Shown piece by piece: positions 14,079 to 26,448 of a stretch of DNA of 64,000 bases (position 1 is the stretch's first letter; each line of letters opens with the position of its first letter). This stretch comes from Palsa-1400 sp036501625. Lineage in GTDB: Bacteria; Verrucomicrobiota; Verrucomicrobiia; Limisphaerales; Palsa-1400. The position numbers and the translations under genes were made by a program. The DNA is taken from positions 1 through 64,000 of the forward strand of contig DASXZY010000088.1 in assembly GCA_036501625.1 (NCBI GenBank). Reading direction: 5' to 3'. Under the pieces are notes generated by a model. That model worked only from the letters and a program-made list of their open reading frames with translations. It searched no databases and was not told the origin of the DNA.

Positions 14079-15800
14079 ATGAAATTGAAAAAGGCATCGC
14101 CAGGCTCCGCCAATCTTCGGCCGCATTCGAGCATTGTTTTGGACGGGCCGCACCGGGCGCCCAGCCGCGCCATGCTCTACGCCGTCGGCTTCAAAGAGGA
14201 AGATTTTAAAAAACCCATTGTCGGCATCGCTTCGACTTGGAGCATGGTCACCCCCTGCAACTCGCACATTGACCAATTGGCCCGCGAAGCCGAGGCTGGC
14301 GCCAACCGCGCCGGCGCCAAGGCCATCATTTTCAACACCATCACAGTTTCCGACGGCATTTCGATGGGATCGGAGGGGATGAAGTATTCGCTCGTGTCGC
14401 GCGAGGTCATCGCCGATTCCATTGAAACGGTCGCGGGCTGCGAGGGCATGGACGGTCTGGTGGCCATCGGCGGTTGCGACAAAAACATGCCCGGCGCGAT
14501 GATCGCCCTGGCCCGGCTGAACCGGCCTGCCGTGTTCGTCTATGGCGGAACCATTTTGCCCGGATGTTTGACAGGCGACACGCGCAAGCTGGACATCGTT
14601 TCCGTCTTTGAGGCCGTGGGCGCCCACGCCAACAAAAAGATCGGCGACGCTCAGTTGCAGGAAATCGAATCCTGCGCCATTCCAGGACCCGGTTCCTGCG
14701 GCGGCATGTACACAGCCAACACCATGGCCAGCGCCATTGAGGCCCTGGGCATGAGCCTGCCCAACAGCTCGGCCCAAAACGCCGTCTCCAAAGCCAAGAA
14801 AGAGGATTGCCAGCGCGCGGGCGCGGCTGTGATGGATTTGCTCAAGGCCGGGCTGCGGCCGCTGGACATCATGACGCGGCAGGCTTTTGAAAACGCCATC
14901 ACTGTGGTCATCGCTCTGGGCGGATCGACCAATGCCGTGCTGCATTTGCTCGCCATCGCGCACGCCGCCAAAGTCAAACTTTCCCTGGACGACTTCACCA
15001 AAATCGGGCGCCGCGTGCCGGTGCTGGCGGATTTGAAGCCGAGCGGACGGCACCTGATGTCCGAGTTGGTGGCCATCGGCGGAATTCAGCCGATGATGAA
15101 AACCCTGCTGCAGGCGGGATTGCTGCACGGCGGCTGCGTGACGGTCACCGGCAAAACGCTGGCGGAGAATCTGGCGGGCGTGAAGCCATATCCGGCAGGG
15201 CAGGAAATCATCCGCCCGCTGGATAACCCCATCAAAAAGGACAGCCACCTAGTCATTCTCTACGGCAATCTTGCGCCGGAAGGGGCAGTGGCCAAGATCA
15301 CCGGGCACGAAGGGACGCACTTCGAGGGCGTCGCGCGGGTTTTCAATTCAGAAGAGCAGGCGCTGGAAAAAATCCTGGATGGCTCGATCAAAGCGGGCGA
15401 CGTGGTCGTTATTCGGCTGGAAGGCCCCAAAGGCGGGCCGGGCATGCGCGAAATGCTGGCTCCCACCAGCGCCATTACGGGGCGCGGCTTGGGCAAGGAT
15501 GTCGCGCTGATCACCGACGGGCGGTTTTCCGGCGGGACGCACGGATTCGTCGTCGGGCACATCACGCCCGAGGCATATGTTGGCGGCCCGCTGGCGCTGG
15601 TTAAGAACGGCGACAAAATCCTCATCGACGCCGTGAAGCACGAATTGACCGTGGCCATTTCCGCCAGGGAACTCAAAGCGCGGAAGCAGGCGTGGAAGCC
15701 AATCAAGCCGCGTTACACTCGCGGTGTCCTGGCCAAGTATGCCAGCGCGGTGACTTCCGCCTCAACCGGCGCGGTGACGGATTTGAATATACAACCGTGA
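14079..15800 (+). CDS. ilvD: Dihydroxy-acid dehydratase
   Basis: The ATG at 14079 (MKLKKASPGS) gives 573 residues, typical for IlvD; an upstream ATG in frame adds only 13. Three cysteines suited to the [2Fe-2S] type are present: Cys60 (TPCNSH), Cys133 (GGCDKNMPG) and Cys207 (GSCGGMYTANTM). The C-terminal signatures ALITDGRFSGGTHGFVVGH and GPKGGPGMREML are intact. The enzyme dehydrates dihydroxy-isovalerate and dihydroxy-methylvalerate in valine and isoleucine synthesis. No other ilv gene is near. It stands alone between the MotA/B-like operon, which runs the other way, and a small-ORF region. Confidence 0.95.
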   Translation: MKLKKASPGSANLRPHSSIVLDGPHRAPSRAMLYAVGFKEEDFKKPIVGIASTWSMVTPCNSHIDQLAREAEAGANRAGAKAIIFNTITVSDGISMGSEGMKYSLVSREVIADSIETVAGCEGMDGLVAIGGCDKNMPGAMIALARLNRPAVFVYGGTILPGCLTGDTRKLDIVSVFEAVGAHANKKIGDAQLQEIESCAIPGPGSCGGMYTANTMASAIEALGMSLPNSSAQNAVSKAKKEDCQRAGAAVMDLLKAGLRPLDIMTRQAFENAITVVIALGGSTNAVLHLLAIAHAAKVKLSLDDFTKIGRRVPVLADLKPSGRHLMSELVAIGGIQPMMKTLLQAGLLHGGCVTVTGKTLAENLAGVKPYPAGQEIIRPLDNPIKKDSHLVILYGNLAPEGAVAKITGHEGTHFEGVARVFNSEEQALEKILDGSIKAGDVVVIRLEGPKGGPGMREMLAPTSAITGRGLGKDVALITDGRFSGGTHGFVVGHITPEAYVGGPLALVKNGDKILIDAVKHELTVAISARELKARKQAWKPIKPRYTRGVLAKYASAVTSASTGAVTDLNIQP

Positions 15801-15819
15801 GCCGCGAAAAGAGAGACGG

Positions 15820-16029
15820 TCAGTTGCGCCATGTAACAGCCCCGAAAAGAAATAACAGGCTGATGCCAAGTGTAAATAGAATCGATGTCCAGAACGACCA
15901 TGGCTCCTCGCTGCGGCTGTAAGATCGAAACTTTCCCCTGATGCTGCCTGTGTACAAGGAGTATGAGCAGTAGACAGCCAGAGTGAATCCGACTCCGAGT
16001 TCAAACGCGCGGTGCAAGCCTGTGCTCAT
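15820..16029 (-). CDS. Small membrane protein, unknown
   Basis: From ATG at 16029 this frame encodes 69 residues with two hydrophobic segments (ELGVGFTLAVYCSYSLYTGS and SFWTSILFTLGISLLFLFGA) separated by a basic and aromatic loop (RGKFRSYSRSEEPW). That composition is what a real small two-helix membrane protein looks like, and no better frame covers the DNA. It is convergent with ilvD, 19 bases from its stop. No good ribosome binding site is seen, so it remains tentative. Confidence 0.4.
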   Translation of the reverse strand: MSTGLHRAFELGVGFTLAVYCSYSLYTGSIRGKFRSYSRSEEPWSFWTSILFTLGISLLFLFGAVTWRN

Positions 16030-16292
16030 GTGGTAACAATTAAGATAATAATCGGATGATTCCCATGCGCGGTTAACGGATGGCTGCGGCGCCTGGGGAC
16101 CTGTCCGAAGCCAATTGTCCCCCCCGGCCGGGTCGGCGCCCTCCCATAGGACACGTCAGTGAGTCGCTGGCGCCGCCGGTGTCCCGCCTTTGGACAACGT
16201 ATCCGGCATACTGTCATTTTCCCGCACCCTGTGTTCAGGGAAATCCCCCTTGCACAGCTTCAATCCGGGCGTAGATTAAAAACAAAGAGGTA

Positions 16293-16309
16293 TTGGCATA
16301 TTCATTGCT
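16293..16309 (+). promoter_or_regulatory. Sigma-54-like -24/-12 element
   Basis: TTGGCATATTCATTGCT has the GG-N10-GC spacing of sigma-54 promoters (GG at 16295-16296, GC at 16307-16308), with good -24 (TTGGCA) and -12 (TTGCT) flanks. Transcription would start near 16319, so it would read a small ORF from an internal ATG at 16364 and possibly the hydrolase gene at 16659. No enhancer site or activator gene was recognised nearby. Confidence 0.35.
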
Positions 16310-16486
16310 ATGAAAGTAGTTGTGGATAATACAATTAATAAAGCATCTGTTTCGCTCCTGGCGATGGCAACGATAGTTATCGCGGCAATTGCCGCCAAGA
16401 TCCGGGCCACCGCCAAAGCGCAAGCCCCTGAGGGGTACGAGGATGCGTCAGGATTTCATTTCGGTTCCCCCGATCGCGAGCATTGA
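16310..16486 (+). CDS. Small single-helix membrane protein, unknown
   Basis: ATG 16310 to TGA 16484-16486 encodes 58 residues: a short polar start, one hydrophobic helix (SVSLLAMATIVIAAIAAKIR) and a polar tail APEGYEDASGFHFGSPDREH. The tail reads as genuine protein rather than chance translation. If the sigma-54-like element just upstream is real, the ATG at 16364 (40 residues) would be the start instead. No homologue is recognised and there is no clear ribosome binding site. It precedes the serine hydrolase gene on the same strand by 172 bases. Confidence 0.4.
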   Translation: MKVVVDNTINKASVSLLAMATIVIAAIAAKIRATAKAQAPEGYEDASGFHFGSPDREH

Positions 16487-16530
16487 GCCGCCCGGCTCGC
16501 TCCGCGAAAGGCAACCGAAATGTGTCTTTT

Positions 16531-16582
16531 TTGGACACGGTTTGTCCAAGTCCAAGACGCTCCCATTTTGCCCGATTCGGGC
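16531..16582 (+). promoter_or_regulatory. Two palindromes in the leader of the serine hydrolase gene
   Basis: TTGGACA (16531-16537) and TGTCCAA (16543-16549) are perfect 7-base arms around 5 bases, and GTCCAA is repeated directly after. GCCCGATTCGGGC (16570-16582) is a second palindrome. They sit 77-128 bases before the hydrolase start. Either could be an operator or, less likely, a terminator for the small ORF. Confidence 0.35.
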
Positions 16583-16658
16583 ATTAATTCCCTCCGGCAG
16601 GACTTCTCTTCCTTCTTTTTCTTTGCTCTCGAATGGCGGTCACAGGTAGGTTTTTCCA

Positions 16659-17753
16659 ATGAATTTCTCGATTTGGCGCCTGCGGATTATCGCGGCGGCT
16701 TGGATTTTGGCGGCCTCCGCTGCGTTCTCCGCCTCGTTGTCCGATGTGGAAAGCCAAGCGCGAACGCAAATGGCGGAGTTCGCGGGGAAAGTTCCTGGTC
16801 TTTCCGTCGCGATCGGCCAGGACGGCAAAATTCTATGGTCGGAATGCCTTGGCTATGCCGATCTCGAGGCCAAGAAGCCCGTCACTCCGCGGACCTTGTT
16901 CCGCATCGGCAGCGTTTCCAAACCGATGACCGCCGCCGGTCTCATGCTGCTGGTCGAGAAGGGCAAAGTGGATTTGGACGCGGATATCCACCGCTATGTC
17001 CCGGACTTTCCCGAGAAAGGACACGTAATTACCACGCGGCAATTGGCCGGGCATCTGGCAGGCATCCGGCATTACAAACCGGGGGAGTTCTATATGAACC
17101 GCCATTTCAATAACGCGCGGGACGGCCTGCGCATCTTCGAAAATGACCCGCTTCTCTCAGTTCCCGGTCAAAAATATTTCTATTCGAGCTATGGTTTCAA
17201 TCTGATCAGCGCGGTCATGGAAGCCGCAGCCGGGCAGGACTTTCTTCCGTACATGCAGGAGGCGGTCTGGACGCCACTGGACCTGACGAATACCATGCCG
17301 GACGACGCCACCCGCTCCATCCCGGAGCGCACCCATTTTTACGTGGCCAAGGCCGGCGGCGGGTTCAAATTGGAACCGGACGTGGACAATAGTTACAAGT
17401 GGGCTTCGGGCGGATTTCTTTCGACGCCAGAGGACTTGGTACGGTTTGGCTCCGCGCACTTGCAGCCGGGCTTTCTGACCAGCGCGTCCCTCAAGGCGCT
17501 GTTCACGCCGCAGAAGACAACTGACGGCAAGCCAACGGGATACGGCATCGGCTGGACCATTCAGAGGGATAAGTCCGGCCACCGCATTTGGATGCACACC
17601 GGCGGCTCCGTTGGCGGGACAACGGTGCTGATGATTCAGCCCGATTCCGGCCTGGTGCTGGCCATGACCGCCAATTGCACCGACGCCCCCTTGAATAAGT
17701 CTCCGACTGGCGTCATCCTTCAGGAATTCGAGCCTCTTTTCCTGGCACAATAA
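16659..17753 (+). CDS. Exported serine beta-lactamase-fold hydrolase (LACTB-like)
   Basis: The 364-residue protein has a signal peptide (WRLRIIAAAWILAASAAFSA) and a class C beta-lactamase/esterase fold: the nucleophile motif Ser85-Val-Ser-Lys88, the tyrosine motif Tyr175-Ser-Ser in KYFYSSYGFN, and the third motif HTGGSVGG near residue 305. The Tyr-Ser-(Ser/Thr) form resembles LACTB and related peptidases or esterases more than antibiotic-destroying AmpC. It should act in the periplasm on a peptide or ester; resistance should not be assumed. It lies between a palindrome-rich leader and metH, both on the same strand. Confidence 0.88.
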   Translation: MNFSIWRLRIIAAAWILAASAAFSASLSDVESQARTQMAEFAGKVPGLSVAIGQDGKILWSECLGYADLEAKKPVTPRTLFRIGSVSKPMTAAGLMLLVEKGKVDLDADIHRYVPDFPEKGHVITTRQLAGHLAGIRHYKPGEFYMNRHFNNARDGLRIFENDPLLSVPGQKYFYSSYGFNLISAVMEAAAGQDFLPYMQEAVWTPLDLTNTMPDDATRSIPERTHFYVAKAGGGFKLEPDVDNSYKWASGGFLSTPEDLVRFGSAHLQPGFLTSASLKALFTPQKTTDGKPTGYGIGWTIQRDKSGHRIWMHTGGSVGGTTVLMIQPDSGLVLAMTANCTDAPLNKSPTGVILQEFEPLFLAQ

Positions 17754-17775
17754 CATATCTTCATATCAGGATATA
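17754..17775 (+). promoter_or_regulatory. ATATC/GATAT operator-like site upstream of metH
   Basis: Right after the hydrolase stop, ATATC occurs at 17755-17759 and again at 17763-17767, the latter forming a compact palindrome with GATAT (17770-17774). The site is 50 bases before the metH start, where an ArsR-type or other methionine-cycle repressor could bind. The arrangement resembles the one at 66-88. No cobalamin or SAM riboswitch fits into this 70-base gap. Confidence 0.4.
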
Positions 17776-17823
17776 TTGATTTTTTGTTTGGCATCTCCGG
17801 CTTGATTGGCCTATAGTCTCCCC

Positions 17824-21513
<3,690 letters not shown>

Positions 21514-21519
21514 CCAGCG

Positions 21520-22260
21520 TCAACGCCCGGCTACATTGAGCAAGGTGGTGCGTTTCTTCAATGTCCGAAGGACGGCGAAAACCAGAAATCCGCCCAGGAA
21601 AAGGCCAAACCAGACCCAATTGACGGTCAGATGCCGCTCAACCACGGAGTCGGCAATGCAATCAAACAAAAAGAAAAAGGTGACGATCAGGAAGAAGGCG
21701 TTGTACTCCCGCTGCAGGACCGTCCGCCAGCAAAAGGGCATGGCCGGCGCGTTCCACAGCCGGGGATTGGGGATGAACGCGGGTGTGACGGCGGCCCATT
21801 GCTCGAACTGCTCGCCGAAACGCTCCCGCAGAAAGGCTTCCTCCGCCAGCATGATGCGTTCGTAGTAAAGGGCATAGATCGTTGTCACCAATAATGCCAG
21901 CCACCAGGTGTGAAATGAAAGGCAGAAGCCCAGCATGACGAGGTAGTTGCCCAAATAAAGCGGGTGGCGCGTGACGGAGTACATGCCGGTGGTAGACAGG
22001 CTGGCGGCGAGCTGCGTCTTGGTGTTCCTCCCCGAGGTGTCTCTGGGCGCGCGCCCGACCGTCAGCACACGGACAGCCAGTCCTGAAAATGAAACGACCA
22101 TGCACAACAATTGCCAGATGTCACTCTCCGCGTCGGAGCCGCCGAGATAAGTGAAGGACGCGAAGCAGACGACGAACATGGGAAGCAGCGCCAGCGGCAA
22201 ATAACTCCGCCAGCGAAAAAGCCACGACCCCGATTTTTCCAGTTGGTTGCGCAAGGACAT
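21520..22260 (-). CDS. Isoprenylcysteine carboxyl methyltransferase-like membrane enzyme
   Basis: The ATG at 22260 gives 246 residues; a TTG 24 bases upstream is an alternative. Several membrane helices surround the family signature TGMYSVTRHPLYLGNYLVML and the later YERIMLAEEAFLRERFGEQF (RHPxYxG, then E-E with a basic patch), where SAM binds in ICMT/PEMT-type enzymes. Bacterial members methylate lipids or small hydrophobic molecules; the substrate here is unknown. It is 60 bases downstream of the RND pump gene and probably the last gene of that leftward run. Confidence 0.75.
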   Translation of the reverse strand: MSLRNQLEKSGSWLFRWRSYLPLALLPMFVVCFASFTYLGGSDAESDIWQLLCMVVSFSGLAVRVLTVGRAPRDTSGRNTKTQLAASLSTTGMYSVTRHPLYLGNYLVMLGFCLSFHTWWLALLVTTIYALYYERIMLAEEAFLRERFGEQFEQWAAVTPAFIPNPRLWNAPAMPFCWRTVLQREYNAFFLIVTFFFLFDCIADSVVERHLTVNWVWFGLFLGGFLVFAVLRTLKKRTTLLNVAGR

Positions 22261-22320
22261 CGACAGGCGAATGCTATCCGGCAATCCGTGCGAATGTCCA
22301 GAAAATTTGAAGCGCGCGGT

Positions 22321-25300
22321 TCAAATCGGCTGGCCGCGCCTGCGCGCCAGCACATAATAAAGAGTGGGCGTCGCCACCAGCGAGAGCAGCACTGAAATGC
22401 ACAGCGCGCCCATGACTGCGATGGCCAGCGGCCGCAGCATGTCCGCTCCGCTGCCAAGCCCCCAGGCCAGCGGCATCATGCCCAGCGCCGCCGCCAGCGA
22501 GGTCATCAGAACGGGGCGCAAACGGCGGCCTCCCGACCGAACCAGGGCGTCCTCCAGGCTGGCGCCCTGCGCGCGCCAATGTTCGACCAGATCAAGCATG
22601 AGAATTCCGTTCTTGGCCACGATACCAACTCCGATAATGGCGCCCAGAAAAGAAACGATGTTCAGCGTCGTTCCTGTCAACCACAAAGCCATCACCGTCC
22701 CGAAAAGCGCCAGCACAGCCCCAAAGACAATCGCGATCGGCTCGGAAAAGGAACGAAACTCAATCAACAGGACTGTGAAGACCAGGAATAGCGCCATCAG
22801 CAGCACCGACAGCAGGTTCACGAACGATTCCTGCTGCTGCTGATAAAGTCCGCCGTATTCGACAGCCCCGGCCGGAAGCGATTTATCACCGCCCAACCTG
22901 GCCTGAATGTCCTTCATCGCGCTGCCGAGATCGCGGCCCTCCAATCGCCCGGTCACGGTGATGTTCTGCCGCAAATCCTCCCGGTCCAATTCGACTTCCC
23001 CCGGCTCCCGCGCCACATCGGCCACCTGCCGCAGCCGCACAGACGCGCCCGCGGCGCCGCGCAACGGCAATTCCGCCAAAGCCTCAGCCGAACGAACGAT
23101 GTTGGAATCGCCCGCCACCCGCACATCGACTGCATGATCGCCTTCCAGCACGTGCGACGAAATTTTGCCCAGCATCGCGATATTGGCCGCGTCGGCAATG
23201 TCATTGGCCGTAAAGCCAAATCGTTGCGCGTCGGCGGGCCGCACGCGAATGTTGATCGAAGGCTCGGTTTCGGTCAGCCCGTTGAACGTATCCACCACTC
23301 CAGGGACGGCTTTCAACGCTGATTCCACGCGCGGCGCGGTCTCTTTCAGCCAGTCCAGGTCGGGTGAGAAAACTTTGACTTCGATCGGGTCCGGCGTCAG
23401 CGACAGATCGCCAACAAGGTCGGTGAGAATGCCGGGAAAATCCCAGCGCTGGGCGGGAAATTGCTCGTTAAAAGCGTGGCGCAGCGAGGCGATGACATCC
23501 TGCGTGGGATGCCCGCGGCCGGCTTTTAGTTTGACAAGAAAATCGCCGCGGTTCGGCTCTGTGATGTACCAGCCGAGTTGCGCGCCCAGCCGGCGCGAAT
23601 AGCTTTCCACATCGGGATTGGCGCGGAGAACGGCCTCCGCCTGGTCAAGCTGGCGCGAAGCTTCCGTGAGGCTCGTGCCGGGCGGGGCGCTGAAATCGAT
23701 CACAAAGCCGCCTTCATCGAACTCTGGCAGAAAATCGGTTTCCAAATGGCGGTAAATGAGCACGCCGAGAACTCCGATGATGACGCAGGCAACGAGCGTG
23801 AGCCATGCATGGCGCAAACTCAGCCGCACCGCGTCTTCGTAAACGCGCACCACGCGCTTCAACACCGGCCCATGCTCTTCGGGCGCCGGGCTGTCCGCCA
23901 CCTTGCGCGGGCGGTTCCGCACAAACCAGCTTGCCAGCGACGGCGTGAGCGTGATGGCCAGCGCCAGCGAGGTCAGCAGCGAAACGACCATCGTAAGCGC
24001 GAGCGCCCGGAAAAAGACGCCCGCAATGCCCGCCAAAAACGCAAGAGGGATAAACACAACCACAGGCGTCAGCGTGGACGCGAGGAGCGGGCGAAAAATC
24101 TCCCCAATCGAATCCCGAATTCCTTCCAGCCGCGACATCCCGCTGGCAATTTTCGTGTAAATCGCCTCCACCACGACAATGGCGTCGTCGATGACCAATC
24201 CAATCGCCGCGGCCATTCCGCCCAGGGTCATCATATTGAAACTCATGTGCGCCAGGCGCATGGCGGCCAGCGTAATCAGCAGCGTAATGGGAATGGTCAC
24301 GATGGCCGTCAGCACACTGCCCCAATTCTTGAGGAAGAAAAAAAGAATGAGCGTGGACAGAATCAGCCCGAAGACAATGGCGTCGCGGACGCTTCCGACC
24401 GATTCACGGACGAATTGCGATTGGTCGTAAAAAAAGGCCAGGCGCATGTCCGGCGGCAATTCGTGCCGCAGCTTCTTCATCTCTGCCGTGGCTGCCTTGG
24501 CGATATCCAAAGTGCTGCCATCGGGCTGGCTGAAAATGTTCAGCAGAACGGCATCGCGCCCCTCGGCAGTGACTCTCGTGAAAACCGGCTCCGGGCCGCG
24601 CGCCACCGCGGCGACATCCCGGATTCGCACCGGATGACCGCCCGGAGCGGCGATGGCGACATTGCCAATTTCATCAATGGTGTGGACGCGCCCGTCAACG
24701 GTGGTCAAGTACAAGCGATAATTCTCCTCCAGGATGCCCGCCGCCGTGATGGAGCTATTGTTGGATAGCGCGGCCGCCACGTCGGTGAGGCTCAAATTCG
24801 CCGCCCGAAGCTTCAAGGCGTCCGCCGTGACGTGGAACTCCGGCTTGTGGCCGCCCGTGATTTCGACCTGGGCCACGCCGGGAATTTGCAGAAAGCGCGG
24901 CTTCAAATTGTAATTCGCCGTTTCCCACAGCGACGACAAATCGCGCGTGGGGCTGGTCAGGCTGACGCCGATGATCGGGAAGGCCGCGAAGGTCATCCGC
25001 GAGACTTCAGAGGTGGCGGTAGGCGGAAGTTCGCTGCTCAATTGTCCCATCGTTCCCAGGACATAAAGCTCGGCCTGCGCCATATCGACCTGCCAGTTGA
25101 AAAAAATGTTGATCTGGGCCGAACCGCGCATGGTGGCCGAGCGCACGCTGACGGTGCCAGGGACGGCCTTCATCGCTTCCTCGATGGGCTTGGTCACGGA
25201 GGCCATCATTTCGTCAGCGGGCATAATCCCATTGTTGACAAGGATGACGACGCGCGGGAAATCCGTTCGCGGAAAAACCGACGAGGGCGTGCGCCATGCG

Positions 25301-25401
25301 GCAAACACGCCGCCCGCGCACAGCGCCAGCGCGATAAACGCGATGGGCAGCGCGTTGCGAATCGCGAATGCGCCGAGAGAAAAAGTCTTCCCTTCGTTCA
25401 T
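22321..25401 (-). CDS. RND-family efflux transporter permease
   Basis: The 1026 residues match the AcrB/MdtB-type inner-membrane pump: a first helix after a short start (LPIAFIALALCAGGVFAAWR), a large periplasmic loop with the PIEEAMKAVPG block, the proton-relay helix GLVIDDAIVVVEAI around residue 410, a second half repeating this layout, and a GAIIGVGIVAKNGILMLDLV helix near 925. The paired Asp in VIDDAIVVVE suits drug or organic-compound exporters rather than heavy-metal CzcA pumps, which carry DGAVVMVEN. It is 18 bases downstream of its adaptor and completes a tripartite system. Confidence 0.93.
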   Translation of the reverse strand: MNEGKTFSLGAFAIRNALPIAFIALALCAGGVFAAWRTPSSVFPRTDFPRVVILVNNGIMPADEMMASVTKPIEEAMKAVPGTVSVRSATMRGSAQINIFFNWQVDMAQAELYVLGTMGQLSSELPPTATSEVSRMTFAAFPIIGVSLTSPTRDLSSLWETANYNLKPRFLQIPGVAQVEITGGHKPEFHVTADALKLRAANLSLTDVAAALSNNSSITAAGILEENYRLYLTTVDGRVHTIDEIGNVAIAAPGGHPVRIRDVAAVARGPEPVFTRVTAEGRDAVLLNIFSQPDGSTLDIAKAATAEMKKLRHELPPDMRLAFFYDQSQFVRESVGSVRDAIVFGLILSTLILFFFLKNWGSVLTAIVTIPITLLITLAAMRLAHMSFNMMTLGGMAAAIGLVIDDAIVVVEAIYTKIASGMSRLEGIRDSIGEIFRPLLASTLTPVVVFIPLAFLAGIAGVFFRALALTMVVSLLTSLALAITLTPSLASWFVRNRPRKVADSPAPEEHGPVLKRVVRVYEDAVRLSLRHAWLTLVACVIIGVLGVLIYRHLETDFLPEFDEGGFVIDFSAPPGTSLTEASRQLDQAEAVLRANPDVESYSRRLGAQLGWYITEPNRGDFLVKLKAGRGHPTQDVIASLRHAFNEQFPAQRWDFPGILTDLVGDLSLTPDPIEVKVFSPDLDWLKETAPRVESALKAVPGVVDTFNGLTETEPSINIRVRPADAQRFGFTANDIADAANIAMLGKISSHVLEGDHAVDVRVAGDSNIVRSAEALAELPLRGAAGASVRLRQVADVAREPGEVELDREDLRQNITVTGRLEGRDLGSAMKDIQARLGGDKSLPAGAVEYGGLYQQQQESFVNLLSVLLMALFLVFTVLLIEFRSFSEPIAIVFGAVLALFGTVMALWLTGTTLNIVSFLGAIIGVGIVAKNGILMLDLVEHWRAQGASLEDALVRSGGRRLRPVLMTSLAAALGMMPLAWGLGSGADMLRPLAIAVMGALCISVLLSLVATPTLYYVLARRRGQPI

Positions 25402-25419
25402 GCGAATAACGGCTTCACG

Positions 25420-26448
25420 CTAGGGCGCCTGCACCTTGATTTTCGTCTTGGCAGGCAGTCCGTAGGCGCCAACCGTAACGACCGTGTCGCCCTCCTTCAG
25501 CCCCGGGCCTTCCACTTCAACCAGCCCGTTTTCGCGCAATCCAACTTCGACCGGCGCCTGGGCCGCGGCATCGTTGGCCACGATGGCGACGACGTTGCTG
25601 CCGTCCGCATTCTTGACAACGCTTTCCGCCGGGGCGGCCAGGCAATTGGAATGCGTGATGGTGACAATCCGCAAGGGCACAAATTGATCCAGGCGCATCC
25701 GGCTGCCTTCCGGCAGCGGCGCCCGCACCAGCACGGCGCCGTTGGAAGCCTGCACGCCGGCCCCGATGAACGACACGGAACTTGCCACCGGCGGGTCCGT
25801 TTCCAATTCCACGGCCTGCCCCGCCTGCACCGCCCCGGCTTCCGCTGCCGGGATGTCCGCGTTGACGACCAGGCGGTGGAGATCGGTGATGGCGGCCAGC
25901 ACAGTCGCAAGATCGACGGCTTCGCCCGCATGAACCTGGACATGCGTTACCGTGCCCGCGATCGGCGCGCGGATGCGCAACAATTCCTGCTGCGTTTTGG
26001 CGGCCGCAAGCTGCTCCTCGGCGTCCTGCACCGCTTTTTGCGACGTGTTTTTCAGCCGCAAAAGATCGCGCTGCCGGGCCGCGGTTTTTTCGGCATATTC
26101 CACGGCGACGTCGGCCACGCGGCTGTCAAGTTGAAATAGTAAATCGCCTTTTTGCACGGTTTGGCCTTCGACCGCTTTTGCCTCAGTGACTACGCCCGCG
26201 ACCGGGGACGCCACGTTGGCGGACGCCGCCGGGGCCGCCGCCACCTGCCCAAATCCTTCGACGTATCCGTGCAGCGTTTCGCGCTGAAGTTTTCCGGTTT
26301 GCACCGTGACCACGGTGGGAACATTTTCGTCGTCGCCGCCGCCGGCGGATTCAGCCTTGCCTGAACCGCGCATGGAGCGCCACAGGAAAAAGGCGCCCGC
26401 GGCCAGCGCGATAATGACGATCCCCGAAATAATGGTTTTACGGTTCAT
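25420..26448 (-). CDS. RND efflux periplasmic adaptor (membrane fusion protein)
   Basis: The start at 26448 (MNRKTIISG) gives 342 residues with an N-terminal membrane anchor (IISGIVIIALAAGAFFLW). Lipoyl half-motifs flank a helical hairpin (SPVAGVVTEAKAVEGQTVQK, then IRAPIAGTVTHVQVHAGEAV), with beta-barrel and membrane-proximal domains after. It bridges the pump at 22321-25401 and the outer-membrane channel at 26438-27841. Its first codons overlap the 3' end of the tolC-like gene by 11 bases, so the three are translated from one message. Confidence 0.92.
   Translation of the reverse strand: MNRKTIISGIVIIALAAGAFFLWRSMRGSGKAESAGGGDDENVPTVVTVQTGKLQRETLHGYVEGFGQVAAAPAASANVASPVAGVVTEAKAVEGQTVQKGDLLFQLDSRVADVAVEYAEKTAARQRDLLRLKNTSQKAVQDAEEQLAAAKTQQELLRIRAPIAGTVTHVQVHAGEAVDLATVLAAITDLHRLVVNADIPAAEAGAVQAGQAVELETDPPVASSVSFIGAGVQASNGAVLVRAPLPEGSRMRLDQFVPLRIVTITHSNCLAAPAESVVKNADGSNVVAIVANDAAAQAPVEVGLRENGLVEVEGPGLKEGDTVVTVGAYGLPAKTKIKVQAP

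Noticed and set aside
14064..15248. Long minus-strand open frame of 394 codons opposite ilvD
   Set aside because: It is the shadow of a strongly conserved GC-rich gene; it is His/Gly/Asp-rich with no domain.
17754..17823. Cobalamin or SAM riboswitch upstream of metH
   Set aside because: The gap is only 70 bases, too short for a cobalamin riboswitch, and no SAM aptamer core was recognised.
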